NCBI GenBank assembly: GCA_018266875.1
Contig: JAFDZR010000047.1
Span: 1-39,632 of the forward strand
DNA: 39,632 nucleotides
From: Bacteroidota bacterium
GTDB taxonomy: Bacteria; Bacteroidota; Ignavibacteria; Tepidaquicellales; Tepidaquicellaceae
Direction of reading: 5' to 3'
Shown here: positions 32,768 through 39,632 of the stretch, piece by piece
Layout: the number at the start of each line of letters is the position of its first letter
Position numbering within the stretch: the first letter of the stretch is position 1
The notes under the pieces: model-generated
What the model saw: only the letters and a program-made list of their open reading frames with translations
The model's database searches: none
Told to the model about the DNA's origin: nothing
Position numbers and translations under genes: made by a program

Positions 32768-34582
32768 ATGAATTTATATGAAAGCAGATTAAATTACCTG
32801 GAAAGATTATCCGGTAAACTTCAGCAGAGAATAGAATTCCTGAAAAAGAAAAGCAATAAATTTTCCTACAGAAGATTATGGATATTTCTGTCAGGTCTGA
32901 TTTTTACAATTGTTGCGTTCAGTGCAGACAGCACATACGGATGGATTATTTTAGCATTATCTCTGCTGTCTTTCGGAATAACTGTTCATTTTCATAACAG
33001 ACTTCTTCATTCTCTGAAAAGAATAACTTACTATAAAAAAATTCAGCTGGAAAATACCGCAAGAATGAAAGTCGACTGGAAAAATATTCCTGATCCGGTT
33101 CTGAATAAGATCCCCGCTGAATCATCAGTATTCAAGGATCTTGATATTACAGGAAGCAGATCTCTGCATCATCTGACTGATTCAACAGTTTCTTTTGAAG
33201 GAAGCGTTATGCTGGCAGAACTTCTTTCGCGGTTTTCTCCGGATGTAAAAAAAATTGAAAAAAACCAGAAGATAATAAAAGAACTTTCTGCAATGAAAAG
33301 GTTCAGGGATAAATTCATTCTCAAAGCCCGGCTTATTTCCAAGCAACCATTGAACGGAAAAAATATCAGGGATTGGCTGAAGAATGTAAAACATACTTCA
33401 GTTCCAGAATATCTTGTCTCTGTGTCATTTATTTTAATACTATCCTATGCCGCGCTGTTCATATTATACAGCATTGGAATTACGGGAAGCATATGGTTCG
33501 CTGTATTTCTTATGTATCTTTTCTTTTACGGGAAATATCAGAAGAAAGTATCTGCGGTTTTTGAGGAATCTTCACTACTGAGCGAACACGTCAGAAAATT
33601 TTCCCTTCTGATCCGGTTCATGGAAAAATTTCCGCTGAGCGGATGCAAAGGCACAGAGGATTTCCTTTTTATGTTCAGATCAAAAGGTGACGGCGCATCG
33701 GATGAACTCAAAAAATTTGACAGACTTATCTCGCTCGTTCTTCTCAGAGAAAATCCCGTCTACAGGATTATACTTAATCTAGCATTTCCCTTTGATTTTT
33801 ATCTCTGCAGAAAACTGCTGAAGCTTATTTCAGATATAGAGCATAAAATTCCGCAATGGCTGGATAAATTCAATGAACTTGAATGCCTGATTTCCGTTGC
33901 AAATTTTTCATATCTGAATCCTGATTACAGTTATCCGGAATTTGATACGGAAAGTAATTACAGATTTGAAGTAAAAGACTGCGGACACCCGCTGATCGAA
34001 AGGAGTGTGAAGATCTGCAATGATTTTTCATTTACAAAAAAAGGCGAGACTGTTATTATCACAGGATCCAATATGTCCGGTAAAAGTACATTCCTGAAGA
34101 CGCTTGGAATAAACCTATGCCTTGCAAACGCGGGAGCGCCTGTTAATTCAAAATCCTTCTTAACCTCTGTTTACAATCTTTTCACATGTATAAAGGTCAA
34201 TGATTCCGTGACTGACGGAATATCATATTTTTATGCAGAAGTAAAAAGACTCAGTGAGCTTATGGATGATATCAGAAATTCAGGCGAGCGGAAAATATTT
34301 TTTCTGATTGACGAAATTTTCAAAGGTACCAATAACAGGGAAAGACTGACAGGAAGCAGGGAATTTATAAAATATCTGTCCGGACAGAACTGCGCAGGAT
34401 TTATTACCACACATGACCTTGAACTTGTGAATATTTCGGATGAAATAAATACAGTATCAAATTATCATTTCAGGGAAGAGATATCAGGCGATAAAATGAT
34501 CTTTGATTACAAGATTCATAAAGGTCCATGCCCGACCACCAACGCTCTGAAGATAATGGAAATTGCCGGACTTCCCGTATGA
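32768..34582 (+). CDS. Membrane-anchored MutS-family ATPase
   Basis: This is a 604 aa protein. The C-terminal ATPase is clearly MutS-type: Walker A 'GSNMSGKST' (433-441), 'VNDSVTDGISYFYAEVKRL', Walker B 'FFLIDEIFKGTNNRER' (Asp515-Glu516), and 'ITTHDLELV'. A diverged lever/clamp region precedes it ('SLHHLTDSTVSFEGSVMLAELL'). No mismatch-binding N-terminal domain is present. Instead there are four hydrophobic segments in two pairs (about 37-53, 58-76, 216-234 and 239-254), predicting a membrane-tethered ATPase. MutS homologues of this kind occur in Bacteroidota next to no mismatch-repair genes, and their function is unknown. It is unlikely to replace MutS in mismatch repair. Confidence 0.88.
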   Translation: MNLYESRLNYLERLSGKLQQRIEFLKKKSNKFSYRRLWIFLSGLIFTIVAFSADSTYGWIILALSLLSFGITVHFHNRLLHSLKRITYYKKIQLENTARMKVDWKNIPDPVLNKIPAESSVFKDLDITGSRSLHHLTDSTVSFEGSVMLAELLSRFSPDVKKIEKNQKIIKELSAMKRFRDKFILKARLISKQPLNGKNIRDWLKNVKHTSVPEYLVSVSFILILSYAALFILYSIGITGSIWFAVFLMYLFFYGKYQKKVSAVFEESSLLSEHVRKFSLLIRFMEKFPLSGCKGTEDFLFMFRSKGDGASDELKKFDRLISLVLLRENPVYRIILNLAFPFDFYLCRKLLKLISDIEHKIPQWLDKFNELECLISVANFSYLNPDYSYPEFDTESNYRFEVKDCGHPLIERSVKICNDFSFTKKGETVIITGSNMSGKSTFLKTLGINLCLANAGAPVNSKSFLTSVYNLFTCIKVNDSVTDGISYFYAEVKRLSELMDDIRNSGERKIFFLIDEIFKGTNNRERLTGSREFIKYLSGQNCAGFITTHDLELVNISDEINTVSNYHFREEISGDKMIFDYKIHKGPCPTTNALKIMEIAGLPV

Positions 34583-34821
34583 ATAATCCGAAATTTACGG
34601 TATGCACTTTGCGTAAAGCATCTTAAAAAAAATGTTTTATATTAAAGATATAAATATTAAATTACATTAAACTATTAAAGCCGTGATTCTTTTGTAATGA
34701 ATTATTTGTCTTAATAAAAATTACGGAAGATCTAAAGACATCTTTAAAAAACATTAATTTATAAAGTACCCGCTATTTTTTATTCAGCAATTTATTAATC
34801 CATATCTAAAAATTAACTGAA

Positions 34822-35310
34822 ATGAAACCTGAGATAAAAGAAGAAATCAAGAAAATTACGGATAAAATTGTTGAAATCAGAAAAGCCAAGGGCGATGATG
34901 ATGTTGAGCTCGCTGCAACTGAAAATTCCGCAAAGTTCAAAGAATTAATTACAAATCATATTATTCCAATGATCAAAGAAGCCAATATGATCATCGGAAG
35001 ATCGGGTTGCTCCATAACTTTTTATTCCAATGAGCTTGCAGTAATAAGAGATCCGAAGAAAAGGATCTTTATTCAGATACTCTTTTATCCTTACGGTCAC
35101 AGCAAGATAACTCTTGGAGTGAATGCGCCTTTCCTTCAGTTTGCATACAGTCCGGTAAAAGAGAATATTAAGATAACTCAGAAGCTTTCCATTAAATCGG
35201 ATGAACCAAGGATCAAGATTGACGAAATAGAAGTAGATTCCTTTGCTGCTGAAAAGATTAATCAGTACTTCCTTGATTTTCTAAAAGAAACTATAGTATA
35301 CAACAAATAA
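34822..35310 (+). CDS. Hypothetical protein, unrecognised family
   Basis: This is a 162 aa soluble protein. A charged helical N-terminus (MKPEIKEEIKKITDKIVEIR) is followed by a beta-rich centre ('SGCSITFYSNELAVIRDPKK', 'IFIQILFYPYGHSKITLGV') and a C-terminal helix. There is no signal peptide and no motif I can name. It is preceded by a 239 bp AT-rich spacer and closed by a small terminator, so it is probably a single-gene transcript. The ORF is credible from its length, start context (AACTGAAATG) and codon use. Confidence 0.7.
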   Translation: MKPEIKEEIKKITDKIVEIRKAKGDDDVELAATENSAKFKELITNHIIPMIKEANMIIGRSGCSITFYSNELAVIRDPKKRIFIQILFYPYGHSKITLGVNAPFLQFAYSPVKENIKITQKLSIKSDEPRIKIDEIEVDSFAAEKINQYFLDFLKETIVYNK

Positions 35311-35315
35311 TGATT

Positions 35316-35339
35316 CCGGATTTTCATCCGGTAGTTTTT
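35316..35339 (+). terminator. Short intrinsic terminator
   Basis: CCGGAT/ATCCGG forms a 6 bp stem with loop TTTC, followed by TAGTTTTTA. It lies five nt after the stop codon of the unknown gene. Confidence 0.65.
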
Positions 35340-35369
35340 ATCTTTAAATAATAATTTAAAAAATATATC

Positions 35370-35385
35370 CCGCTTATATAAGCGG
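35370..35385. promoter_or_regulatory. 16 bp perfect palindrome upstream of the C25 peptidase
   Basis: CCGCTTATATAAGCGG is its own reverse complement and ends 18 nt before the peptidase start codon. It could be an operator for a dimeric regulator or a hairpin in the leader. No second copy was noticed in the window. Confidence 0.45.
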
Positions 35386-35403
35386 TAGAAAATCCCTGAT
35401 CAC

Positions 35404-37671
35404 ATGAAAAAAATAATTCTTACTGCTGTAATACTGCTTATGCCGGCTGCATTTTTGTATTCAAACAATTCATACATTAAAACGGGAAATTCACCCGCCG
35501 GGAAAAATGAAATTAGACTGATCAGTTCTGATAACAGCAGAACTGTTATATCCGTCATTGTTGATGGATTCCATTCGGAGACCAAATTCATCGGCGGAAA
35601 GAATTATGATAAAATATCGGTTGACGGATATAATTCTCCCGGAATTACAGGTCAGGCTTCTCTGCCTGTTCTTACAAAAATGATCAGCATCCCCAATTAT
35701 AAGAATGTAACGGTTAAAATACTTGGCACTGAATTCAGTAAATTCAAGGTAAACATCATTATTCCCGATCAGGATTTTCCGCTTAGAAACTCAAAAGCAA
35801 GAGCAGACGGATTTTCACTTGATGAAAATTATTATTCCGTAAACTCGGATCTTCCCGCCGAAGTTGTCAGTGTAAAAGAAATTGCCGTATTCAGGGATTA
35901 CAGGATTGCAGTGATCTCAATTAATCCTGTCCGGTATAATCCAGTGAATAAGGAGATAAAAGTTTACAGTAAAATTGATTTTGAATTGGCTTATGACGGA
36001 TATTCTTCTGTGAACAATGTAACAAATCCGCGTCAGGAAAGATCAAAAATTTTTGACAATATTTACAGACAGGTGATATTCAATTACAGCAGTGACAATA
36101 CTTTTTTAGTCGCTCCGAAAATGCTTATCATCACACCGGATTCTCTTTATAACAGCATTCTTCCACTGGCTGAATGGAAGAATCAGAAAGGAATAAAAAC
36201 AACAATCGCTCTGAGATCGGAAATTAATGCAAACGGAAATCCAACTTCGGATGAAATCAAAAACTTTCTTATCAGCAGATATAATTCCGCAGACAGGACT
36301 GAATATGTTTTACTTGCAGGGGATGCAAGAGGCAGGAATACACTGTCCTGGTTCACAGCTTCCGGAGGAAAATCCGATCACCCGTATCAATGTCTGGACG
36401 GATCCGATATCCTGCCTGACATTGTGCTGGGAAGGATTTCAGTACAGACTTCTGCAGAACTTGACACAGCAGTTGCAAAACTTATCCAGTATGAAAAAGA
36501 ACCGAACATGGATCAGACAGACTGGTATAAAAACGCATTCGTCCTGCACAGTAATGACGGAATTGATCCGATCAACGGTCAGGTTGCAGCGAGTGTATTT
36601 TACAATGAAGGCGGATTTACAAATGTTGATATAGCAAATCCGAGTACATCTCAAAGTCAGATAACAAATTATATAAACAACGGAGTAAGCTGGATCTGGT
36701 TCATTGGACACGGAAGCGAGACATCCTGGGCAAATCCCGTATGGAATATGTCTAACATGGTAAATCTTAATTACGGAAAAAGACAGCCTTCTATTGTTTC
36801 GATCGCCTGCTCAAATGCCGATCTTGATTATTCCGAGACAAACGACTGCTTCGGCGAGGCGTGGATTGAAAGGGGAGTGAAAAATTCAGCTTCGAACATT
36901 GCTGCATCCACAGAGCTCTGCGCTTTTTATACAACCGATACGATCGGCAGGGAAATGCTTTACGGATATTTCAGACACGGTATTTATGACTTCGGCTCGA
37001 TGCTGAATTTCGGGAAAGTACAGGCGTATAATTATTTCAACGGCAACGGAACCGTTGTGGCGACAATAAATCAGTATATGGTACTTGGTGATCCTTCACA
37101 GGAAGCTTTTTCTGATGTACCGCGGAATGTGACTTTACTAAGGGATTTTTCAGGCGGTCAACATAAATTCAATGTAAAGACCGGAGCGGAAAATTATAAA
37201 GGAGCGCTGATAGCCGTAAGCCAGAACAATGAACTGAAGACATCCGGATATTCGGACAGTCTCGGGAATTATTCATTCAGTTCGTCATTGATTAATAACA
37301 GCTCTCCGGTAAGTATTGTGATCACCGGAAAAAATCTGAATCCTTATTTCGGAAATATGATCCTCACTTCAGTAATTTCCGGAAACAGCATACCTGGACA
37401 GTATACGCTCGGACAGAATTATCCGAATCCGTTTAATCCGAAAACAGTAATCTCATTCAGCATAGGTGAAGGAAAAATCAATTCCGGAAATACTGTTCTG
37501 AAAGTTTATGACATACTCGGGAATGAAATCACCACACTTGTAAATGAAAAACTATCACCGGGAAATTATTCAGTTGAATGGAATGCAATAAATGTTTCGA
37601 GCGGAATATATTTTTACAGACTTACTGCGGGGGATTTTTCCGAGGTAAAAAAAATGTCGCTGATAAAATAA
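35404..37671 (+). CDS. Gingipain-like C25 cysteine peptidase with T9SS sorting domain
   Basis: This is a 755 aa secreted protease. A signal peptide (about 1-20) is followed by a C25 propeptide-like region ('GQASLPVLTKMISIPN', 'VSVKEIAVFRDYRIAVISINP'). The catalytic domain has 'MLIITPDSLYNSILPLAEWK', 'YVLLAGDA' and 'PDIVLGRISV'. His436 lies in 'WFIGHGSETSW' and Cys469 in 'SIACSNADLDY'; the 33-residue His-Cys spacing equals that of gingipain R. After a short carboxypeptidase-regulatory-like beta domain comes the type A sorting domain: 'LGQNYPNPFNPKTVISFSI' and 'LKVYDILGNEITTLVNE', ending in 'SGIYFYRLTAGDF...KKMSLIK'. The protein is exported by Sec, then by the type IX system, and anchored or released at the cell surface. 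A terminator follows. Confidence 0.93.
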   Translation: MKKIILTAVILLMPAAFLYSNNSYIKTGNSPAGKNEIRLISSDNSRTVISVIVDGFHSETKFIGGKNYDKISVDGYNSPGITGQASLPVLTKMISIPNYKNVTVKILGTEFSKFKVNIIIPDQDFPLRNSKARADGFSLDENYYSVNSDLPAEVVSVKEIAVFRDYRIAVISINPVRYNPVNKEIKVYSKIDFELAYDGYSSVNNVTNPRQERSKIFDNIYRQVIFNYSSDNTFLVAPKMLIITPDSLYNSILPLAEWKNQKGIKTTIALRSEINANGNPTSDEIKNFLISRYNSADRTEYVLLAGDARGRNTLSWFTASGGKSDHPYQCLDGSDILPDIVLGRISVQTSAELDTAVAKLIQYEKEPNMDQTDWYKNAFVLHSNDGIDPINGQVAASVFYNEGGFTNVDIANPSTSQSQITNYINNGVSWIWFIGHGSETSWANPVWNMSNMVNLNYGKRQPSIVSIACSNADLDYSETNDCFGEAWIERGVKNSASNIAASTELCAFYTTDTIGREMLYGYFRHGIYDFGSMLNFGKVQAYNYFNGNGTVVATINQYMVLGDPSQEAFSDVPRNVTLLRDFSGGQHKFNVKTGAENYKGALIAVSQNNELKTSGYSDSLGNYSFSSSLINNSSPVSIVITGKNLNPYFGNMILTSVISGNSIPGQYTLGQNYPNPFNPKTVISFSIGEGKINSGNTVLKVYDILGNEITTLVNEKLSPGNYSVEWNAINVSSGIYFYRLTAGDFSEVKKMSLIK

Positions 37672-37708
37672 ATTTTCTAATTGTAAATTTGAAATTAAGA
37701 TAAAACCT

Positions 37709-37739
37709 AAAGCCGGAGAGAAATTTCTTCGGCTTTTTT
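37709..37739 (+). terminator. Intrinsic terminator after the C25 peptidase
   Basis: AAGCCGGAG and CTTCGGCTT form a 9 bp stem (one G-U) with an 8 nt loop, followed by a T6 run. The spacer after it contains tandem ATTGAAC and ATTTTGTTAGA duplications (about 37826-37880) before the next gene. Confidence 0.88.
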
Positions 37740-37936
37740 ATTTTGGCTAATGATTGGTAAAATTGATCCGTTTACCCAACCCCTCCCTGATCTTCTCCCT
37801 TTATTTAAAGTTAAGTTTAATCAAACATTGAACATTGAACAAAGTTTTTTTAAAATTTTGTTAGAATTTTGTTAGAATTGATTTTATTTTTTGTTATTTA
37901 GAAGTTCCACATTTATTAACAAAAAAAAATAACAAA

Positions 37937-39322
37937 ATGAAAAACTTTACTGCTAAAAAATGCGGGATTGAAAATATCATTGGTATTTTCTTCCTAAGCC
38001 TGATCTTCTTTGCAGGATCAGTTCCCAATTTCACATACGCTGATGTGATTAGTGTTGAACCCGGTACTGCATTTAATCCAAGTTTTCAAAGGATTGAAGT
38101 ATTCAATGAAGCGACATGGGCTTCTGTTTCAGGTCCAGCCACACTGACTCTTGCAGGGTTTACAGTCTTAGGCGGGAATTCAGTTACCTGGAATTCGGAT
38201 AATTTATTATTCTATGTTTTGCTGACTGTTAACGATGGTGTTAGCACAACCAGGCATTTAGCAACAGTAGATCCAAATACCGGTGTATGCACTGATATTG
38301 GTAATATGAACGGAGCTTTTTCTTCGCTTACTTATAATTCTGATCTTGGAATTATGTATGCCTCCACAGGAAGCGGAAGCGGAACACCAAAGTCAATTTA
38401 CAGTGTAAATTTATCTACAGGAGCTACAACATTTCTTGCCGGACCTTTTACTAACGGAGGTGGATTTGGATCTGTGATAGCTTATAATTATGACGACCAG
38501 ATGATCTATCACTGGTGTGCTGGAGCAATGGAGAAAATTGATCCGAATAATGCTTTTACGGCTACTACTATTCCGGTTTCCGGTGCGACCTTTGATGAAG
38601 TTCAGGGAGCAGTTTATTTAGGAACAGGTGTATTTAGTATAACTGATCTCGTATTTAGTGTTTCAACAAACGCTTTCACAATTACATCAGCCGGTGCAGC
38701 CACACTTGTTGGTCCTACACCTTATCAGTGCAGAGGGTTTGCTTATGTGAATCCTTTACTTCCTGTTGAATTATCATCATTTACATCTGCAGTAAGCGGT
38801 AATAATGTTACATTAAGCTGGACAACAGCATCCGAAACAAACAACTCCGGATTTGATATCGAGAGATCGACAGTCAGCGGTGCCTGGTCAAAAGTAGGTA
38901 ACGTAAACGGTAACGGTACTTCAACTACCAGTCATGATTACACATTCTCAGACAGGAATTTAGCTTCAGGAAATTACAGTTACAGACTGAAGCAGATAGA
39001 CTTCAACGGAAACTTCGAATATTTCAATTTAACAAATGAAGTAAACATTGGAATACCGAACAGGTTTGAACTTTCACAGAATTATCCAAATCCCTTCAAT
39101 CCATCTACAAAGATCAATTACAATCTACCTGTTGATGGTGATGTAAGTATTAAGATCTTTGATATCTCGGGTAAAGAAGTTATGACGCTTGTCAACGAGG
39201 TAAAAACAGCAGGTTATTATTCTGTAAGTTTTAATGCATCATCATTATCAAGCGGAATTTATTTTTATACATTAAACGCCGGGGACTTTTCTTCAACGAA
39301 GAAAATGACACTGATCAAATAA
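37937..39322 (+). CDS. Secreted protein with T9SS C-terminal sorting domain
   Basis: This is a 461 aa exported protein of unknown function. A long N-region and hydrophobic core give a signal peptide, probably cleaved near 'FTYA-DV' (about residue 35). Residues about 40-275 are beta-rich, with Gly/Ser/Thr-heavy strands resembling propeller-like repeats ('LATVDPNTGVCTDIGNMNG', 'IYSVNLSTGATTFLAG'). A fibronectin-III-like stretch, 'LPVELSSFTSAVSGNNVTLS' then 'WTTASETNNSGFDIERS', links to the sorting domain: 'FELSQNYPNPFNPSTKINY', 'IKIFDISGKEVMTLVNE' and 'SGIYFYTLNAGDFSSTKKMT'. It is likely displayed on or released from the surface by type IX secretion. It has a terminator on each side, so it is probably monocistronic. 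Confidence 0.88.
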   Translation: MKNFTAKKCGIENIIGIFFLSLIFFAGSVPNFTYADVISVEPGTAFNPSFQRIEVFNEATWASVSGPATLTLAGFTVLGGNSVTWNSDNLLFYVLLTVNDGVSTTRHLATVDPNTGVCTDIGNMNGAFSSLTYNSDLGIMYASTGSGSGTPKSIYSVNLSTGATTFLAGPFTNGGGFGSVIAYNYDDQMIYHWCAGAMEKIDPNNAFTATTIPVSGATFDEVQGAVYLGTGVFSITDLVFSVSTNAFTITSAGAATLVGPTPYQCRGFAYVNPLLPVELSSFTSAVSGNNVTLSWTTASETNNSGFDIERSTVSGAWSKVGNVNGNGTSTTSHDYTFSDRNLASGNYSYRLKQIDFNGNFEYFNLTNEVNIGIPNRFELSQNYPNPFNPSTKINYNLPVDGDVSIKIFDISGKEVMTLVNEVKTAGYYSVSFNASSLSSGIYFYTLNAGDFSSTKKMTLIK

Positions 39323-39354
39323 ATTTAAATTATATAATTCATTTTAATGAATAT

Positions 39355-39385
39355 GCCGCAGAGAATTTGTCTGCGGCTTTTTTTT
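39355..39385 (+). terminator. Intrinsic terminator after the secreted protein
   Basis: GCCGCAGA/TCTGCGGC is a perfect 8 bp stem with a 7 nt loop, followed by eight T. It starts 32 nt after the stop codon. Confidence 0.93.
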
Positions 39386-39632
39386 GCCTGTTATTGAAAT
39401 TCATTCGAAAGATTGATCATTGTCAAATCCTCACGACCACACATTTGCTAATTGGGAGGGGGAGCAGTCTTGAGTATTTTGATTTTACTCTTATACTCTT
39501 TCGCAAGCCTCTTTCATGGAAGATTAATCAAACATTTAATAATGAGCATTATCTTTCTAATCCGCTGTTTAAAAATGTTTTTTTGCAAAAAAGAAAAAAA
39601 CCCAATACTGTCCAAAACGTTGTAAATATCAT
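39386..39632. other. Gene-free right end with a partial repeat terminus
   Basis: No gene is seen. The G-rich run GGGAGGGGGAGC lies near 39455. At 39603-39616 CAATACTGTCCAAA is the exact reverse complement of the right end of repeat copies A and B. It continues into GTCCAAAACGTT, also found upstream of copy B. The window therefore probably ends a few bases into another copy of the repeat family or its other terminus. Confidence 0.6.

Noticed and set aside
34600..34636. Hairpin-like ATGCACTTT...AAAGCAT after the MutS-like gene as a terminator
   Set aside because: The stem is interrupted and is followed by A-rich rather than T-rich sequence on the plus strand.
37780..39540. Similar sequences after the two T9SS genes (CCCCTCCC versus GGGAGGGGG, shared TTAATCAAACATT)
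   Set aside because: Only 13 nt are identical, and the C/G-rich runs are in opposite orientation; not enough to call a duplicated 3' flank.
1..39632. tRNA, rRNA, CRISPR array, integrase, transposase or prophage genes
   Set aside because: I looked through the intergenic regions and the open frames on both strands and saw none; the repeats here are too few and too widely spaced for CRISPR.

Overview
The window looks like a chromosomal piece of a free-living Bacteroidota/Chlorobi-group bacterium, most likely of the Ignavibacteria type. It is AT-rich, and its ATG/TTG starts lack Shine-Dalgarno sites. Promoter-like sites fit the Bacteroidota TTG-N19/20-TAnnTTTG pattern. Two exported proteins end in the NYPNPFNP-type C-terminal sorting domain of type IX secretion, which is typical of Ignavibacteria. 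I see no tRNA, rRNA, CRISPR array, transposase or phage gene. The window opens inside a dispersed ~175 bp repeat and closes in sequence related to the end of that repeat, so it may be a contig that broke at repeats.

Layout. 1-5.2 kb: an RND efflux adaptor and pump, then an orphan sigma-70-like protein. 5.5-8.1 kb: a predicted ARPP-1/DUF6569 protein fused to an ExoX-like C-terminal domain, a vWA protein, and a DUF3127 protein with an SSB-like acidic tip. 8.2-11.6 kb: an esterase, glycogen synthase (glgA), and a bacterial PRMT-like methyltransferase. 11.7-15.7 kb: a promoter, a 35-codon leader ORF and an intrinsic terminator, directly followed by a two-gene heterodimeric ABC exporter. 15.8-22.5 kb: rsgA, a cyclase-STAND-TPR protein, an M3 oligopeptidase, and a small amphipathic repeat protein. 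22.5-27 kb: repeat copy B, then typA, a thioredoxin-like [2Fe-2S] ferredoxin, and a second M3 peptidase of identical length. 27-34.6 kb: cupin and GT39-type glycosyltransferase genes (minus strand), trhO, an unknown gene (minus strand), repeat copy C, and a BaiN-like flavoprotein divergent from a membrane-anchored MutS homologue. 34.8-39.6 kb: an unknown protein, a gingipain-type C25 peptidase and a second T9SS cargo protein.

The most interesting region is 11.68-11.98 kb. A good promoter drives a tiny ORF that ends in a strong terminator only about 30 nt before the exporter start. Nine bases inside the small ORF can pair with the 5' arm of that terminator. This is the architecture of ribosome-mediated attenuation, as known for the Bacillus subtilis bmrB leader and the heterodimeric bmrCD exporter. 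The exporter here has the matching single degenerate ATP site. Other points of interest are the PRMT-like enzyme with an intact double-E loop and THW motif, the cyclase domain with missing catalytic residues, the transmembrane MutS, and the repeat family with two mutually exclusive hairpins.
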